This document shows, piece by piece, positions 32,100 to 41,093 of a DNA stretch of 64,000 bases. Numbering within the stretch: position 1 is the first letter of the stretch; each line of letters opens with the position of its first letter. The position numbers were made by a program, and so were the translations under genes. Under the pieces are notes generated by a model that had not been told where the DNA came from, searched no databases, and worked only from the letters and a program-made list of their open reading frames with translations. Source of the DNA: Paenibacillus rhizovicinus (GTDB taxonomy: Bacteria > Bacillota > Bacilli > Paenibacillales > Paenibacillaceae); assembly GCF_010365285.1 (NCBI RefSeq), contig NZ_CP048286.1, forward strand, positions 3,176,501 through 3,240,500. The letters are read 5' to 3'.

Positions 32100-32495
32100 T
32101 CATCGTCTAAACTTCGACAAAAACACGTTTTCCCGCTGCTGCCTCAACTTCTCCTGATCTTTCTCGATCGCGCCTTTAAGCCTTGTCAGGCATTTCACGC
32201 ACAGCTTCCCCTGGCGGATCGGCTCCTCGCATAAATCGCAAGCATCGGCCAGATTCGGATAATCGAAGAGCCTCAGCCTGCCTCTGCGAATGAGCGACCG
32301 GATTCTCTGAGATGACACGCCCGTCAATTCAGCCACTTGATCGTTGTTCATACGACGGTTGCCTCTAAGTGCGTTCTCGATCGATGAAATCTGTCCATCC
32401 TCTTCCGACGTACAACTCGTACACAAATTTCGCAAGTTCTTCTGAAAAATGTTCCCGCAGCCAGGACAATGGGCCACCGATAGTTCCATAGACAT
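32100..32495 (-). CDS. YvyF-like flagellar-region zinc-binding protein
   Basis: The protein has 131 residues. N-terminal CPGCG...CTSC and C-terminal CDLCEEPI..GKLCVKC are two zinc-ribbon halves. Between them is a helix-turn-helix-like part (VAELTGVSSQRIRSLIRRGRLRLFDYPNL). The order matches YvyF of the Bacillus flagellar region, whose role is unclear. ATG 32495 has GAGGTG five bases upstream. No flagellar gene (flgM, flgN, flgK) is adjacent here, so this looks like an orphan or duplicated copy. Confidence 0.72.
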   Translation of the reverse strand: MSMELSVAHCPGCGNIFQKNLRNLCTSCTSEEDGQISSIENALRGNRRMNNDQVAELTGVSSQRIRSLIRRGRLRLFDYPNLADACDLCEEPIRQGKLCVKCLTRLKGAIEKDQEKLRQQRENVFLSKFRR

Positions 32496-32616
32496 ATTCA
32501 CACCTCGCCGATATTAGTTCCTTAGAACCAATGATAGCATGACATGGAAGAATTATCATTACTTATTCGAGTCTTGATCCTTCTTCTATGCCGGAACGCT
32601 CTCGCTTGCATGAAAG

Positions 32617-32660
32617 ACGGAAAGACGCCCAGCATCCATGCGAAATGGTGCCAGGCGTCT
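32617..32660 (-). terminator. terminator of the GH43/GH2 operon
   Basis: On the minus strand AGACGCC(tgg)CACC pairs with GGATGC(tg)GGCGTCT. It is followed by TTCCGTCTTTC. It lies 15 bases after the second GH2 stop. Confidence 0.65.
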
Positions 32661-32674
32661 CTATGGGCATTGCA

Positions 32675-34441
32675 TTATAGATTCCGCTTCGCCAGATTAA
32701 TCTCCCGAATTTTCTCCATCGCGATCTTCGGCTCCCGGGTTTCGGTGAGCAGCCCGTTCACCTCTTGCTGCACGTCCGATACCTGCGTATAGCAATAGCC
32801 GCAGATGTAATCGGTGTCCTTGATGGCCTGCGTAATAATGCGGAACCGCTTGAGGAAGGCCTCTTCGCCTTCGACTTGGTTCCCATACCCCCAGCCCTTG
32901 TCGGAGCGCATGGCGATGCCGCCAAATTCGCTAATGATGATCGGCTGGCCTCGATACTCGTAACCTTGCGCGAACGCATACTTGAAGTTGCAGTGCGCAA
33001 TTTCGTTGCTGGTGATTGCATTCTTATCCTCGTACCGGCGCAGGAATGTCTCCCCGTCTTCCTCGTAATCGTGCAGCGCCAGGATGTCCGAGATCGTATG
33101 CTCCCAGCCGTCGTTCACGATAACCGGGCGATTCGGATCGAACGCCTTCGTCAGGTAATAGATCGACTCGGTAAACTGCTGCTGCCTCCGGTCAGAGAAC
33201 ACGTTGCCGATGCCCCAGGATTCGTTGAACGGAACCCACGTCACGATGGAAGGATGATTATATTGCTGCTGAACGATCTCCATCCATTCCCGCGTAAACC
33301 GTTCGACCGCTTCATCGTTGAATTCATAGGTCGCCGCCGCTTCCGACCACACGAGAAGGCCTTTAACGTCGCACCAGTACAGAAACCGCGAATCCTCGAT
33401 CTTCTGATGCTTGCGGACGCCGTTATAGCCCATGGCTAGAATTTTGTCGATATCCTCAATGATCGCCTCTTCGGAAGGAGCGGTCAGATGGCTGTCCGCA
33501 AAATAGCCTTGATCGAGAATGAGGCGCTGGTAGAGCGGGCTGTTGTTCAACAGCACCTTGCCGTTCAAGATCGAGATCTTGCGCATGCCGAAGTACGAAT
33601 GGACTCGGTCTAAGACGCGATCGCCGTCCGTGAGCGTGAACTCGACCTCGTACAGCCTCGGATTTTCCGGATGCCAATGCTCGACCCGCCACTCTCGCTT
33701 CTCGCTGATCAGTTCAATGCTGGCCGATAGATAAGAACGGTCGACGTTCAAGCTCGTCTCTTTAATGATTTCGCCGTCCATCGTAATCTTCGCGTTTACC
33801 TTCAACGACGCAGCCGCGTTGCCGGAAACCCGGTAATCGAAGCGGACGGCATTGGCGTCGACATCCGGCGTAATCTTAACCGAATGGAGATGCTGCGCCT
33901 CCACGTATTCCAACCAAACCGTCCGCCAAATGCCCGTCGTTTGGACATACCAGCAGCCGAAATTATCCTTGCGCCAGCGCTGCTTGCCGCGCGGTTGCGT
34001 GCAGCTGTTGCTGTCTTCCGCCCGCATGACGATTTCGTTCGCCGCGCCGTCTTTCAGGTAACGGGAAATATCGAACGAGAATGCAGCGTAGCCGCCTTCG
34101 TGACGCCCGGCATACTCGCCGTTAACCCATACCTTTGCTTCATAATCCACCGCCTGGAAGTGCAGCAGGACCTGCTTGCCTGCCTGTTCGGCCGGAACAG
34201 CGAATGTCCGTTTATACCATACAACCGGGTGGAACTCCTCTTCCCCGATGCCGCTTGCCTTCGTTTCATAAACGAAAGGAACCTCGATCTGGCGGTCGCC
34301 TTGGAAGTTGCGGAACCATTGGTCCCGCTCTCCTTCTCCTGCGTCGTCGAATCGGAACTCCCACGTGCCGTTCAGGTTCAGCCAGTCCTCGCGGACGAAC
34401 TGCGGTCTCGGGTAATCTTGACGGTATCTGCTTATCGCCAT
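32675..34441 (-). CDS. GH2 family glycosidase, copy 2
   Basis: The protein has 588 residues and no signal peptide. An N-terminal jelly roll carries RPQFVREDWLNLNGTWEF and an immunoglobulin-like domain follows. The TIM barrel has the acid/base Glu in WVPFNESWGI and the nucleophile Glu in IISEFGGI. The short form without extra C-terminal domains resembles beta-glucuronidase/beta-galactosidase-like GH2 enzymes; the sugar cannot be told. It is a close paralogue of the preceding GH2 gene (34494-36266). AGGTGAG lies upstream of ATG 34441. Last gene of a seven-gene operon. Confidence 0.9.
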   Translation of the reverse strand: MAISRYRQDYPRPQFVREDWLNLNGTWEFRFDDAGEGERDQWFRNFQGDRQIEVPFVYETKASGIGEEEFHPVVWYKRTFAVPAEQAGKQVLLHFQAVDYEAKVWVNGEYAGRHEGGYAAFSFDISRYLKDGAANEIVMRAEDSNSCTQPRGKQRWRKDNFGCWYVQTTGIWRTVWLEYVEAQHLHSVKITPDVDANAVRFDYRVSGNAAASLKVNAKITMDGEIIKETSLNVDRSYLSASIELISEKREWRVEHWHPENPRLYEVEFTLTDGDRVLDRVHSYFGMRKISILNGKVLLNNSPLYQRLILDQGYFADSHLTAPSEEAIIEDIDKILAMGYNGVRKHQKIEDSRFLYWCDVKGLLVWSEAAATYEFNDEAVERFTREWMEIVQQQYNHPSIVTWVPFNESWGIGNVFSDRRQQQFTESIYYLTKAFDPNRPVIVNDGWEHTISDILALHDYEEDGETFLRRYEDKNAITSNEIAHCNFKYAFAQGYEYRGQPIIISEFGGIAMRSDKGWGYGNQVEGEEAFLKRFRIITQAIKDTDYICGYCYTQVSDVQQEVNGLLTETREPKIAMEKIREINLAKRNL

Positions 34442-34493
34442 TCAGGCTCACCTAGCTTTCTGAATAATAGCTGTATGCTTGCAGCTTCGTCGT

Positions 34494-36266
34494 TTACTTA
34501 CCGGTTATAATCTTGCGAATCGCTTCCAGCGGCGCTTTCGGCTGTCGGTCATAAGTAAGCAGTCCATTGATTTCCTGCTCGACGTCCGTCAACTGCGTAT
34601 AGCAATATCCTTGCACGACCTGCGATGCGAGCATCGGGCTCACTACCGCATTCAGCTTGATCAGGTAATCTTCCTCGTTCTCGGCGCCGGAGTAGCCCCA
34701 ACCTTCCCACTCGCTCTTCTTGAACGAGATGCCGCCAAACTCTGTTACGAGCACAGGCTGTCCTTGATACGCAGCGCCGCCGACAAAGATCTGACGGTTG
34801 CAAGGCATGCCTTGCACGGCCGAATCCACGGTTGCGTATCTTTCTTCCAGCACCTCTTGGCGACTCTCGTAATCATGAATGGTGACCATATCCGTGCTCA
34901 TTTGCTCCCAGCCGTCGTTGTTGATGACGAGTCTGGTGTCGTCCAACGACTTCGTGAGATGATACATGGCTAGTCCATGCTGCTGCTGACGCCTATCGAT
35001 CAAGACGTTCGGAATTCCCCAGCTCTCGTTCAGCGGAACCCACGTCACGATACTCGGATGGTTATAGTCCCTGTCGATGATCTCCTGCCATTCCTTCGTA
35101 AAGCGGCGTACATATTCCTCCGAGTAGTCGTAGGCGTTCGCCGCCTCGCTCCACGCCAGCATGCCGAGCTTATCGCACCAATACAGGAAACGAGGGTCCT
35201 CCGTCTTCTGATGCTTGCGCAGACCGTTGAATCCCATTGCCTTCGCCAGCTCGACATCGTTCTTCAAGGCCTCATCCGAAGGTGCCGTTAAGATCCCTTC
35301 AGGGAAATACCCCTGGTCGAGTACCAATCGTTGATAATAGGGACGATTATTCAAGCTTACTTTTCCATTCTCGATCGAGAACTTCCTCATTCCGAAATAG
35401 CTCTCGACCTCGTCGAGCACTTCTTGACCCCGAAGCAGCCGCAGCGTAACATCATATAAATTCGGATGCTCCGGGCTCCATAAGCGGCCCAGACCGTGAT
35501 CCGTGAAGTCGTTAAGTCCAATCGCCCGCTGCTCTTCCGCATGCTTGACCACGTACTGGTCATCCGCGATCGTCTTCCCTTGATAAGACACGGTCACTTG
35601 CCATTTCAGCTCGTCCGATACGTTGAACCCGGCGAAGAAGGCGCGAACCCCGATCTCGTTCCGGTCAATATCCGGCGTCAGCTTGATCTTCTTGAGATGG
35701 ACGGGAGCAACCGGCTCCAGCCATACGCTCTGCCAAATCCCGGTTGTGCGCGTATAGAAGATGCTCGCCGAATTCTCCAGCCAATATTGCTTGCCCCTCG
35801 GCAACGTCACATCGCGACTGAAGTCTTCGGCCCGAAGCACGATGACGTTGCCGCCTTCCGCCAGCATGGATGTAATGTCCACCTGAAACGGCGTATGTCC
35901 TCCTTCGTGCACGGCCATCAATTGCCCGTTGACCCAGACTTTCGCCAAGTAATCGACCGCGCCGAAATGCAGCATCACCCGTCTGCCTTGCCAGTCCGCC
36001 GGAACTTCAAAGGTTCTGCGATACCATACCACATCGTGAATCGAAGGGTCGTTAATGCCGCTAAGTTTGCTTTGAAACGCAAAAGGTACGTTTATCTTCT
36101 TCGAGAACGATGCGGCCGAGTCCGCCCGATACCATTGTTCGTCCTCGCCGACCATCTGATCGTCGTAACTAAAATCCCATGCTCCGTTAAGGCTCAACCA
36201 TGCTTTGCGGATAAACTGCGGTCTGGGATACTCTGAACGCGGTTTCGTTGTGTCGAATTGCTCCAT
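34494..36266 (-). CDS. GH2 family glycosidase, copy 1
   Basis: The protein has 590 residues, cytoplasmic, with the same layout as its neighbour. Landmarks are RPQFIRKAWLSLNGAWDF at the N-terminus, acid/base Glu in WVPLNESWGI and nucleophile Glu in LVTEFGGI. The barrel regions of the two copies are alike (LVLDQGYF / LILDQGYF, GFNGLRKHQK / GYNGVRKHQK). The middle beta domains differ more, which suggests different linkages or sugars. AAGGAG lies eight bases upstream of ATG 36266. It follows the permease genes directly. Confidence 0.9.
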   Translation of the reverse strand: MEQFDTTKPRSEYPRPQFIRKAWLSLNGAWDFSYDDQMVGEDEQWYRADSAASFSKKINVPFAFQSKLSGINDPSIHDVVWYRRTFEVPADWQGRRVMLHFGAVDYLAKVWVNGQLMAVHEGGHTPFQVDITSMLAEGGNVIVLRAEDFSRDVTLPRGKQYWLENSASIFYTRTTGIWQSVWLEPVAPVHLKKIKLTPDIDRNEIGVRAFFAGFNVSDELKWQVTVSYQGKTIADDQYVVKHAEEQRAIGLNDFTDHGLGRLWSPEHPNLYDVTLRLLRGQEVLDEVESYFGMRKFSIENGKVSLNNRPYYQRLVLDQGYFPEGILTAPSDEALKNDVELAKAMGFNGLRKHQKTEDPRFLYWCDKLGMLAWSEAANAYDYSEEYVRRFTKEWQEIIDRDYNHPSIVTWVPLNESWGIPNVLIDRRQQQHGLAMYHLTKSLDDTRLVINNDGWEQMSTDMVTIHDYESRQEVLEERYATVDSAVQGMPCNRQIFVGGAAYQGQPVLVTEFGGISFKKSEWEGWGYSGAENEEDYLIKLNAVVSPMLASQVVQGYCYTQLTDVEQEINGLLTYDRQPKAPLEAIRKIITGK

Positions 36267-36291
36267 GTTATTCGCTCCTTGCTTTCTCCCA

Positions 36292-37194
36292 TTAGCCTTT
36301 AATCGAACCGACGTATACCCCTTTTACAAAGTACTTCTGCAAGAAAGGATAAACAATCAGAATCGGTAACGTCGAAACGACGATCGTACAGTATTTCACT
36401 AATTCCCGGTAAGCAGTCGCGCTCGACGCGCTGTCGATCACGACGCCGCCGGCGCTTCCCATCGTGGAGGCCGAAGTGTCGTTAGCGACCAAAATCTCTT
36501 TCAACAGGAGCTGCAGCGGGAACATGTCACGATCCTTCAACAGGACCATGGCATTGAACCACGAGTTCCAGTTGCCGACCAAATAGTACAGGAAGATCAC
36601 GGCCAGCGTCGCTTTGGACAGCGGGATAATGACCCTCGTCAGTAATTTGGCCTGACTCGCGCCGTCGATGATCGCGGCTTCCTCCAGTTCGACCGGTATG
36701 GACTGGAAGCCGCTTCGCAGGATAATCATATTCCACGTGTTCAAGGCGGTAGGCAGCACCATCGCCCACAAATTGTTGTACAGATGGATATCCTTCATGA
36801 GAAGGAACCAAGGTATAAGACCGCCGCCGAAGAACATCGTGATGGTAATCACAATCATGAAATGATTCTTGAAGTACAGATCCCGTCTGGATAGCACGAA
36901 CGCGCCCATGATAGTCAAGACCATGTTGATTACAGTGCCCAAGCCCACGTACAGAAAGGTATTCATATAGCCAACCAGCAGACTATCGTCCCTGAAAATC
37001 AGCTTATAGCCATTCAAGGTGAAGCCTAGCGGTTTAAACAATACGCCGCTATGGGCGACCAGTTTGCTCGGATTACTGAATGAAGCCAGCAAAATATGCA
37101 AAATGGGATAAAAGCAAGCTACCGTTAACAGGATTAATAAGATATAGATGACGACATCGAACGTAAGATTGCCTATTGATCTGCGTCTAATCAT
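36292..37194 (-). CDS. sugar ABC permease, LplC-like
   Basis: The protein has 300 residues and six membrane helices. It has the EAA loop (LEEAAIIDGASQAKLL) and the C-terminus YFVKGVYVGSIKG. It is the partner of the permease gene 22 bases upstream. There is no ATPase gene in this operon, so a shared MsmX-type ATPase is expected. Confidence 0.92.
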   Translation of the reverse strand: MIRRRSIGNLTFDVVIYILLILLTVACFYPILHILLASFSNPSKLVAHSGVLFKPLGFTLNGYKLIFRDDSLLVGYMNTFLYVGLGTVINMVLTIMGAFVLSRRDLYFKNHFMIVITITMFFGGGLIPWFLLMKDIHLYNNLWAMVLPTALNTWNMIILRSGFQSIPVELEEAAIIDGASQAKLLTRVIIPLSKATLAVIFLYYLVGNWNSWFNAMVLLKDRDMFPLQLLLKEILVANDTSASTMGSAGGVVIDSASSATAYRELVKYCTIVVSTLPILIVYPFLQKYFVKGVYVGSIKG

Positions 37195-37216
37195 AGTCCA
37201 ATCCGGAGCCCCCTTC

Positions 37217-38146
37217 CTACCATAGGCTTACATCTGAATTGCGTTTGGCGATTTTATTAGTTGCCCATAACAAGGCGAAATTGACAATTGCGCTGAATAA
37301 TCCGACGGCCGTAGAGAAACTCAAGCTCGATTCCCGCAAACCTCTGCGGTACACGTAGGAAGCAATAACATCGGCCGTATCATAGGTCATCGGCGTGTAC
37401 AGCAAAATGATTTTCTCGTAGCCCGACGCCATCAAACCGCCAACCGCGAAGATAAACAGGATGACGATAACCGGACGAATTTGGGGCAGCGTAATATGCC
37501 ACATCTTCCCGAACCTGCCTATGCCGTCCATCTCGCCGGCCTCATACAACGTGGAATCGATCGCACTCATTGCAGCCAGATAGATGATGCATTCCCACCC
37601 GACATTCTGCCAGATGCCGGAAAACGTATATATCGACCTGAAGAAGGACGAGTATCCGAGCAGCGAAGAGTAGTCCTTCCCGGTAATGAATTGCAATAAT
37701 TGAGTAACAACGCCCTCGTCGGCAGTGAAAATATGGATCATCCCGCAGACAACGACAATCGAGATAAAGTGAGGCATGTACGTTAACGTTTGCACCGTCT
37801 TCTTGAATAGGCCGTCACGAATTTCATTTAATAGCAGCGCCAATATAATCGGAGCGGTAAACCCGAACACAATTCCCCACACGTTAAGCAGCAGCGTATT
37901 CTTCACGACGCGCCAGAAATAAGGACCCTCGAAAAAATCGATAAAATGCTTGAAGCCTACCCAGTGGCTTTCGGAAAAGCCCAGCAACGGTTTATAGTCT
38001 TTGAAAGCGATCAGAATGCCCCACATGGGGCCGTAACAAAAGATAAGAAACCATGCAAGAACCGGAATGGCGAGCATGTAGGCGAACCAATTCTTTTTAA
38101 AGTCTCGTTTCAGGATGGACCTCGTGCTCTTGCGTATGATCTCCAT
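37217..38146 (-). CDS. sugar ABC permease, LplB-like
   Basis: The protein has 309 residues and six membrane helices. The EAA loop reads LYEAGEMDGIGRFGKM and the C-terminus SFSTAVGLFSAIVNFALL is typical of the group. GAGGTGG lies upstream of ATG 38146. It follows the binding-protein gene by 102 bases. That gap holds an ACGGGCA/TGCCCGT hairpin (38185-38222) without a T tract, possibly an mRNA-processing signal. Confidence 0.92.
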   Translation of the reverse strand: MEIIRKSTRSILKRDFKKNWFAYMLAIPVLAWFLIFCYGPMWGILIAFKDYKPLLGFSESHWVGFKHFIDFFEGPYFWRVVKNTLLLNVWGIVFGFTAPIILALLLNEIRDGLFKKTVQTLTYMPHFISIVVVCGMIHIFTADEGVVTQLLQFITGKDYSSLLGYSSFFRSIYTFSGIWQNVGWECIIYLAAMSAIDSTLYEAGEMDGIGRFGKMWHITLPQIRPVIVILFIFAVGGLMASGYEKIILLYTPMTYDTADVIASYVYRRGLRESSLSFSTAVGLFSAIVNFALLWATNKIAKRNSDVSLW

Positions 38147-38248
38147 GCGCCAACCACCTCACTGTATTGGCATGGAATGGTACGGGCACGCGCCGTCGGC
38201 AGCAGCCTGGGCATGCCCGTCTCTCCATGTAAAGTTACTTAACGAAAC

Positions 38249-40033
38249 TTATCTTTGATTGTAACGATCCAATGCTGCCTGATGCAGGCTAAGGAATTCA
38301 TCCAGACCCATTTGTTTGGCTTCCTTCAAGAACTTGTCGTACGCATCAACCGGCAGTTCCCCGGAAATGATCTTCGCGAAGTACTCACCGCGGAGCGTGG
38401 ACAGCTGGTTCCCCAGCTCTCCCTCACGCGATGCTTCGTCTTGCGTGAAGGTGATCGGCGGTTCCGCCATGCTGGTATCCATGTTCTCCGTCCAATTCTT
38501 CCGGATATCGCCCGAATAGCTTCCTTCCGCCACGATCAGCGGGTTGGAGTTATGCTCGTCGCGAATATCCGGCCAGCTATGCATCCGGTATTTATCCAGC
38601 GCAGTGGATACCGGTTGACCATCTGGGTCTTTGTACACGTAGCTGTCCGCAGGATAGTACGGCTTGCCGTTCTCGTCGATCAGATGGACTTTGCCGTACT
38701 CGCCGTAGTTCAGCATCTCCCAGCCTTTTTTGGAATAAGCGAAGTCCAGCCATGCCATCGCAGCTTCTACGTTCTTGCTCTTCGTCGAGATCGCAGCCGA
38801 ACGGCCCGTTCTTTCGAAGTTCTTATACGTGGTAGCGGATTTGTCGCCGGCGTTCAATACCGGATTCAGCGCCCCGACGAAATCAATATTGTTCTGCTGC
38901 TTCCAGTAACTCCACATCGTATCCGGCGAGTCCATCATGACAGCCGTTTTCGCGGAGATCGCGCTGGCCATCCGTTGGTTAAAGTCGGCCGTTGCCCAGT
39001 CTTTGTTCAGCAGGCCTTCTTTGTTCCATTGCTGCATCGTAGCCAGGTAATCCTTGGCCTTTGGTTGAGCCGGTCCCCATTGCACTTTGCCGTTGGAATC
39101 CAGGAACGTCCAATCCCATACGCCGAACGCGCCGTTGATGATGCCCGTAAAGATTTGGCCGTACGTCGAACCGTAGTTGAGCGGCTCGCTGTAACCGACT
39201 TCTTTGCATTTCAGCAGGAATTGATGCCATTCGTCGATCGTGTTCGGCACTTCCATTCCCGTCTTCTCGAGCGCTTCCTTCTTGATCAGCATCCCGAACC
39301 AGGTCCACTCCGAGTAAGGCGCGATGCCGTAGAAGCCCAGCACCTTCCCGCTGTCGGTGATCGTCGTTTTCCTTCTCGTTTCGTCCGAATTCCGCCATTC
39401 GGTATAGTTCGGCGCGTTTTTCTCCATTTTGTCGGTCAGATCCAGGTAGGCTCCGTCATTAACGCCTGCCTCGAAGCCGCCCGGATAACGCTCAGGCTCC
39501 ATGATAATGTCCGGCAGATCGCCGGAAGAAATCATCAAGGTGAACGCGTCCGCTTCTTGTCCGACCGGCGGCGAGATGAAATTCGCTTTAATGCCGGTCA
39601 GCTTCTCCATTTGTTTCTTCACGGCTTGATTATTCATGTCCGCGATATTGGAGTTGGCCGGAATCCAGATGTCCAACGTGACGTCCTTCTTGTAAGGGTA
39701 CGCCGAATAGTTGCTCGGGAGCTTCTGATCGAACATATCGGCCAGATAGGAGTCGTTCGTCGTATTGTTGACTTCGTCCTGCTGCTCTTGCGTCGGCGTC
39801 TTATTCCCGCGAATGACGGTGCCCAGATCGGCAACAGCCGCATCCGCGCCGTTCGCTGCAGCGTTCTTCGTCCCGGCGTTGTTCGTTCCGGCGTTGTTCG
39901 TCGCTTCGGCCGTATTATCCGAAGTCGCCTTCGCGTTCTCGGCATTATTGTTCGAGCTGCATGCCGCCAAGCTCATCGTGGCTATAGTCGACACCACCAG
40001 CAGGCTCATGACGCGTTTTTTCATTTTGCTCAT
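38249..40033 (-). CDS. oligosaccharide-binding lipoprotein of the GH43/GH2 operon
   Basis: The protein has 594 residues. The signal peptide ends in the lipobox LAAC, followed by a long Asn/Ala/Thr-rich linker and a large family 1 binding domain (VTLDIWIPANSNIADMN, LPDIIMEPERYPGG). ATG 40033 was chosen because AGGAGG lies six bases upstream; the frame stays open upstream of it, but without a comparable site. It brings oligosaccharide to the two permeases downstream. The surrounding GH43 and GH2 enzymes point to a plant hemicellulose or pectin side-chain oligosaccharide. Confidence 0.9.
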   Translation of the reverse strand: MSKMKKRVMSLLVVSTIATMSLAACSSNNNAENAKATSDNTAEATNNAGTNNAGTKNAAANGADAAVADLGTVIRGNKTPTQEQQDEVNNTTNDSYLADMFDQKLPSNYSAYPYKKDVTLDIWIPANSNIADMNNQAVKKQMEKLTGIKANFISPPVGQEADAFTLMISSGDLPDIIMEPERYPGGFEAGVNDGAYLDLTDKMEKNAPNYTEWRNSDETRRKTTITDSGKVLGFYGIAPYSEWTWFGMLIKKEALEKTGMEVPNTIDEWHQFLLKCKEVGYSEPLNYGSTYGQIFTGIINGAFGVWDWTFLDSNGKVQWGPAQPKAKDYLATMQQWNKEGLLNKDWATADFNQRMASAISAKTAVMMDSPDTMWSYWKQQNNIDFVGALNPVLNAGDKSATTYKNFERTGRSAAISTKSKNVEAAMAWLDFAYSKKGWEMLNYGEYGKVHLIDENGKPYYPADSYVYKDPDGQPVSTALDKYRMHSWPDIRDEHNSNPLIVAEGSYSGDIRKNWTENMDTSMAEPPITFTQDEASREGELGNQLSTLRGEYFAKIISGELPVDAYDKFLKEAKQMGLDEFLSLHQAALDRYNQR

Positions 40034-40086
40034 ATCCATCCTCCTCTTGATAAAGGAAAGCTTATAATGGCCATGCTGCTTCCAAG

Positions 40087-41049
40087 TCAATCCGGGCATT
40101 CGCCCGATGGAGCGGCAATGTCTTGGTGATCGCCGAGAGGAACGCCGAAATCCGGTGTTCCGTCGGGCTTCCAGCCTATCTTCTGAATGCGCGTGGCACG
40201 CAGGCCCAGCTCCGCGCCGGGAGCCGGCAAGGCATGATAGACGATCCAATCCTCCAGATCGTCCGGAGAGACGGTGAAACTGTTGTGTCCCGGCGCGAAC
40301 ACCCCGTTATCCACGCTTTTGCGAAATACGGGCTGCATAGATTTGGTCCAGGAATGCGCTTTCATCGGATCGGCGGCTTCATCCATGGTCAGCATGCCGA
40401 GCGCGTAATCCTCCGACCAAGTGGTGCTTGCCGAGTAGACGAGGAACGCGCGGCCGTTGCGGCGCAGAAGGACCGGGCCTTCGTTAATCGCCATGCCGCC
40501 TTGCTTCTCCCATTCCAGCGTCGGCGCCGTCAGCAGGACATGCTCGCCGATTACCGTCCAAGGATCGGCCATTCGCATGATATAGATCGCCGAACCGTAG
40601 TCCGGAAAATGTCCGTAGCCCGCGTATAGAAAATACAATTGATCCCGGTGCCGCATCACCGTGCCATCCAATCCGGGAACAGGCGTCTGCAGCGGTCCCT
40701 TCCACGTCCACTCGCCTCTCATCGGATCCGCCTCTTCGTTCTCCAAGACGCAGATTCGGCGGGTTTCGTCTCCTCCGCCGTCGTTGGCTGTGAAGTAAAC
40801 GTACCATTTGCCATGGAGCCAATGGAGCTCCGGCGCCCATAGGTTATAGCTGTAGGATCCGGCGGATGCCGGCGTCCAGATCGTTCTGCTGTCCCCTTGG
40901 GCAAGCTTGGTCAGCTTGTCCGATCGGGTAAGCTTCAGATGCCCTGACTGCGTGGACATGAAATAGTAGCAGCCGTCAACATGCTTGTACACCCAAGGAT
41001 CGGGAGCACCGGCAACAATCGGATTACGGAAGGTAGCCTGGTTGTTCAT
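40087..41049 (-). CDS. GH43 family glycosidase, cytoplasmic
   Basis: The protein has ~320 residues forming one five-bladed propeller. The three GH43 acids are visible: Asp in VAGAPDPWV, Asp in PGLDGTVM and Glu in INEGPVLL. There is no signal peptide, unlike the related gene before it, so it acts on imported fragments. GH43 members are usually alpha-L-arabinofuranosidases, endo-arabinanases or beta-xylosidases; the exact one cannot be told. The start is uncertain: ATG 41049 gives a normal N-terminus, while ATG 41073 and GTG 41082 are possible. Confidence 0.85.
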   Translation of the reverse strand: MNNQATFRNPIVAGAPDPWVYKHVDGCYYFMSTQSGHLKLTRSDKLTKLAQGDSRTIWTPASAGSYSYNLWAPELHWLHGKWYVYFTANDGGGDETRRICVLENEEADPMRGEWTWKGPLQTPVPGLDGTVMRHRDQLYFLYAGYGHFPDYGSAIYIMRMADPWTVIGEHVLLTAPTLEWEKQGGMAINEGPVLLRRNGRAFLVYSASTTWSEDYALGMLTMDEAADPMKAHSWTKSMQPVFRKSVDNGVFAPGHNSFTVSPDDLEDWIVYHALPAPGAELGLRATRIQKIGWKPDGTPDFGVPLGDHQDIAAPSGECPD

Positions 41050-41093
41050 CTTAACGTCACTTGCCCCTTTCATTTCCGCCACACGGTGCCGGC

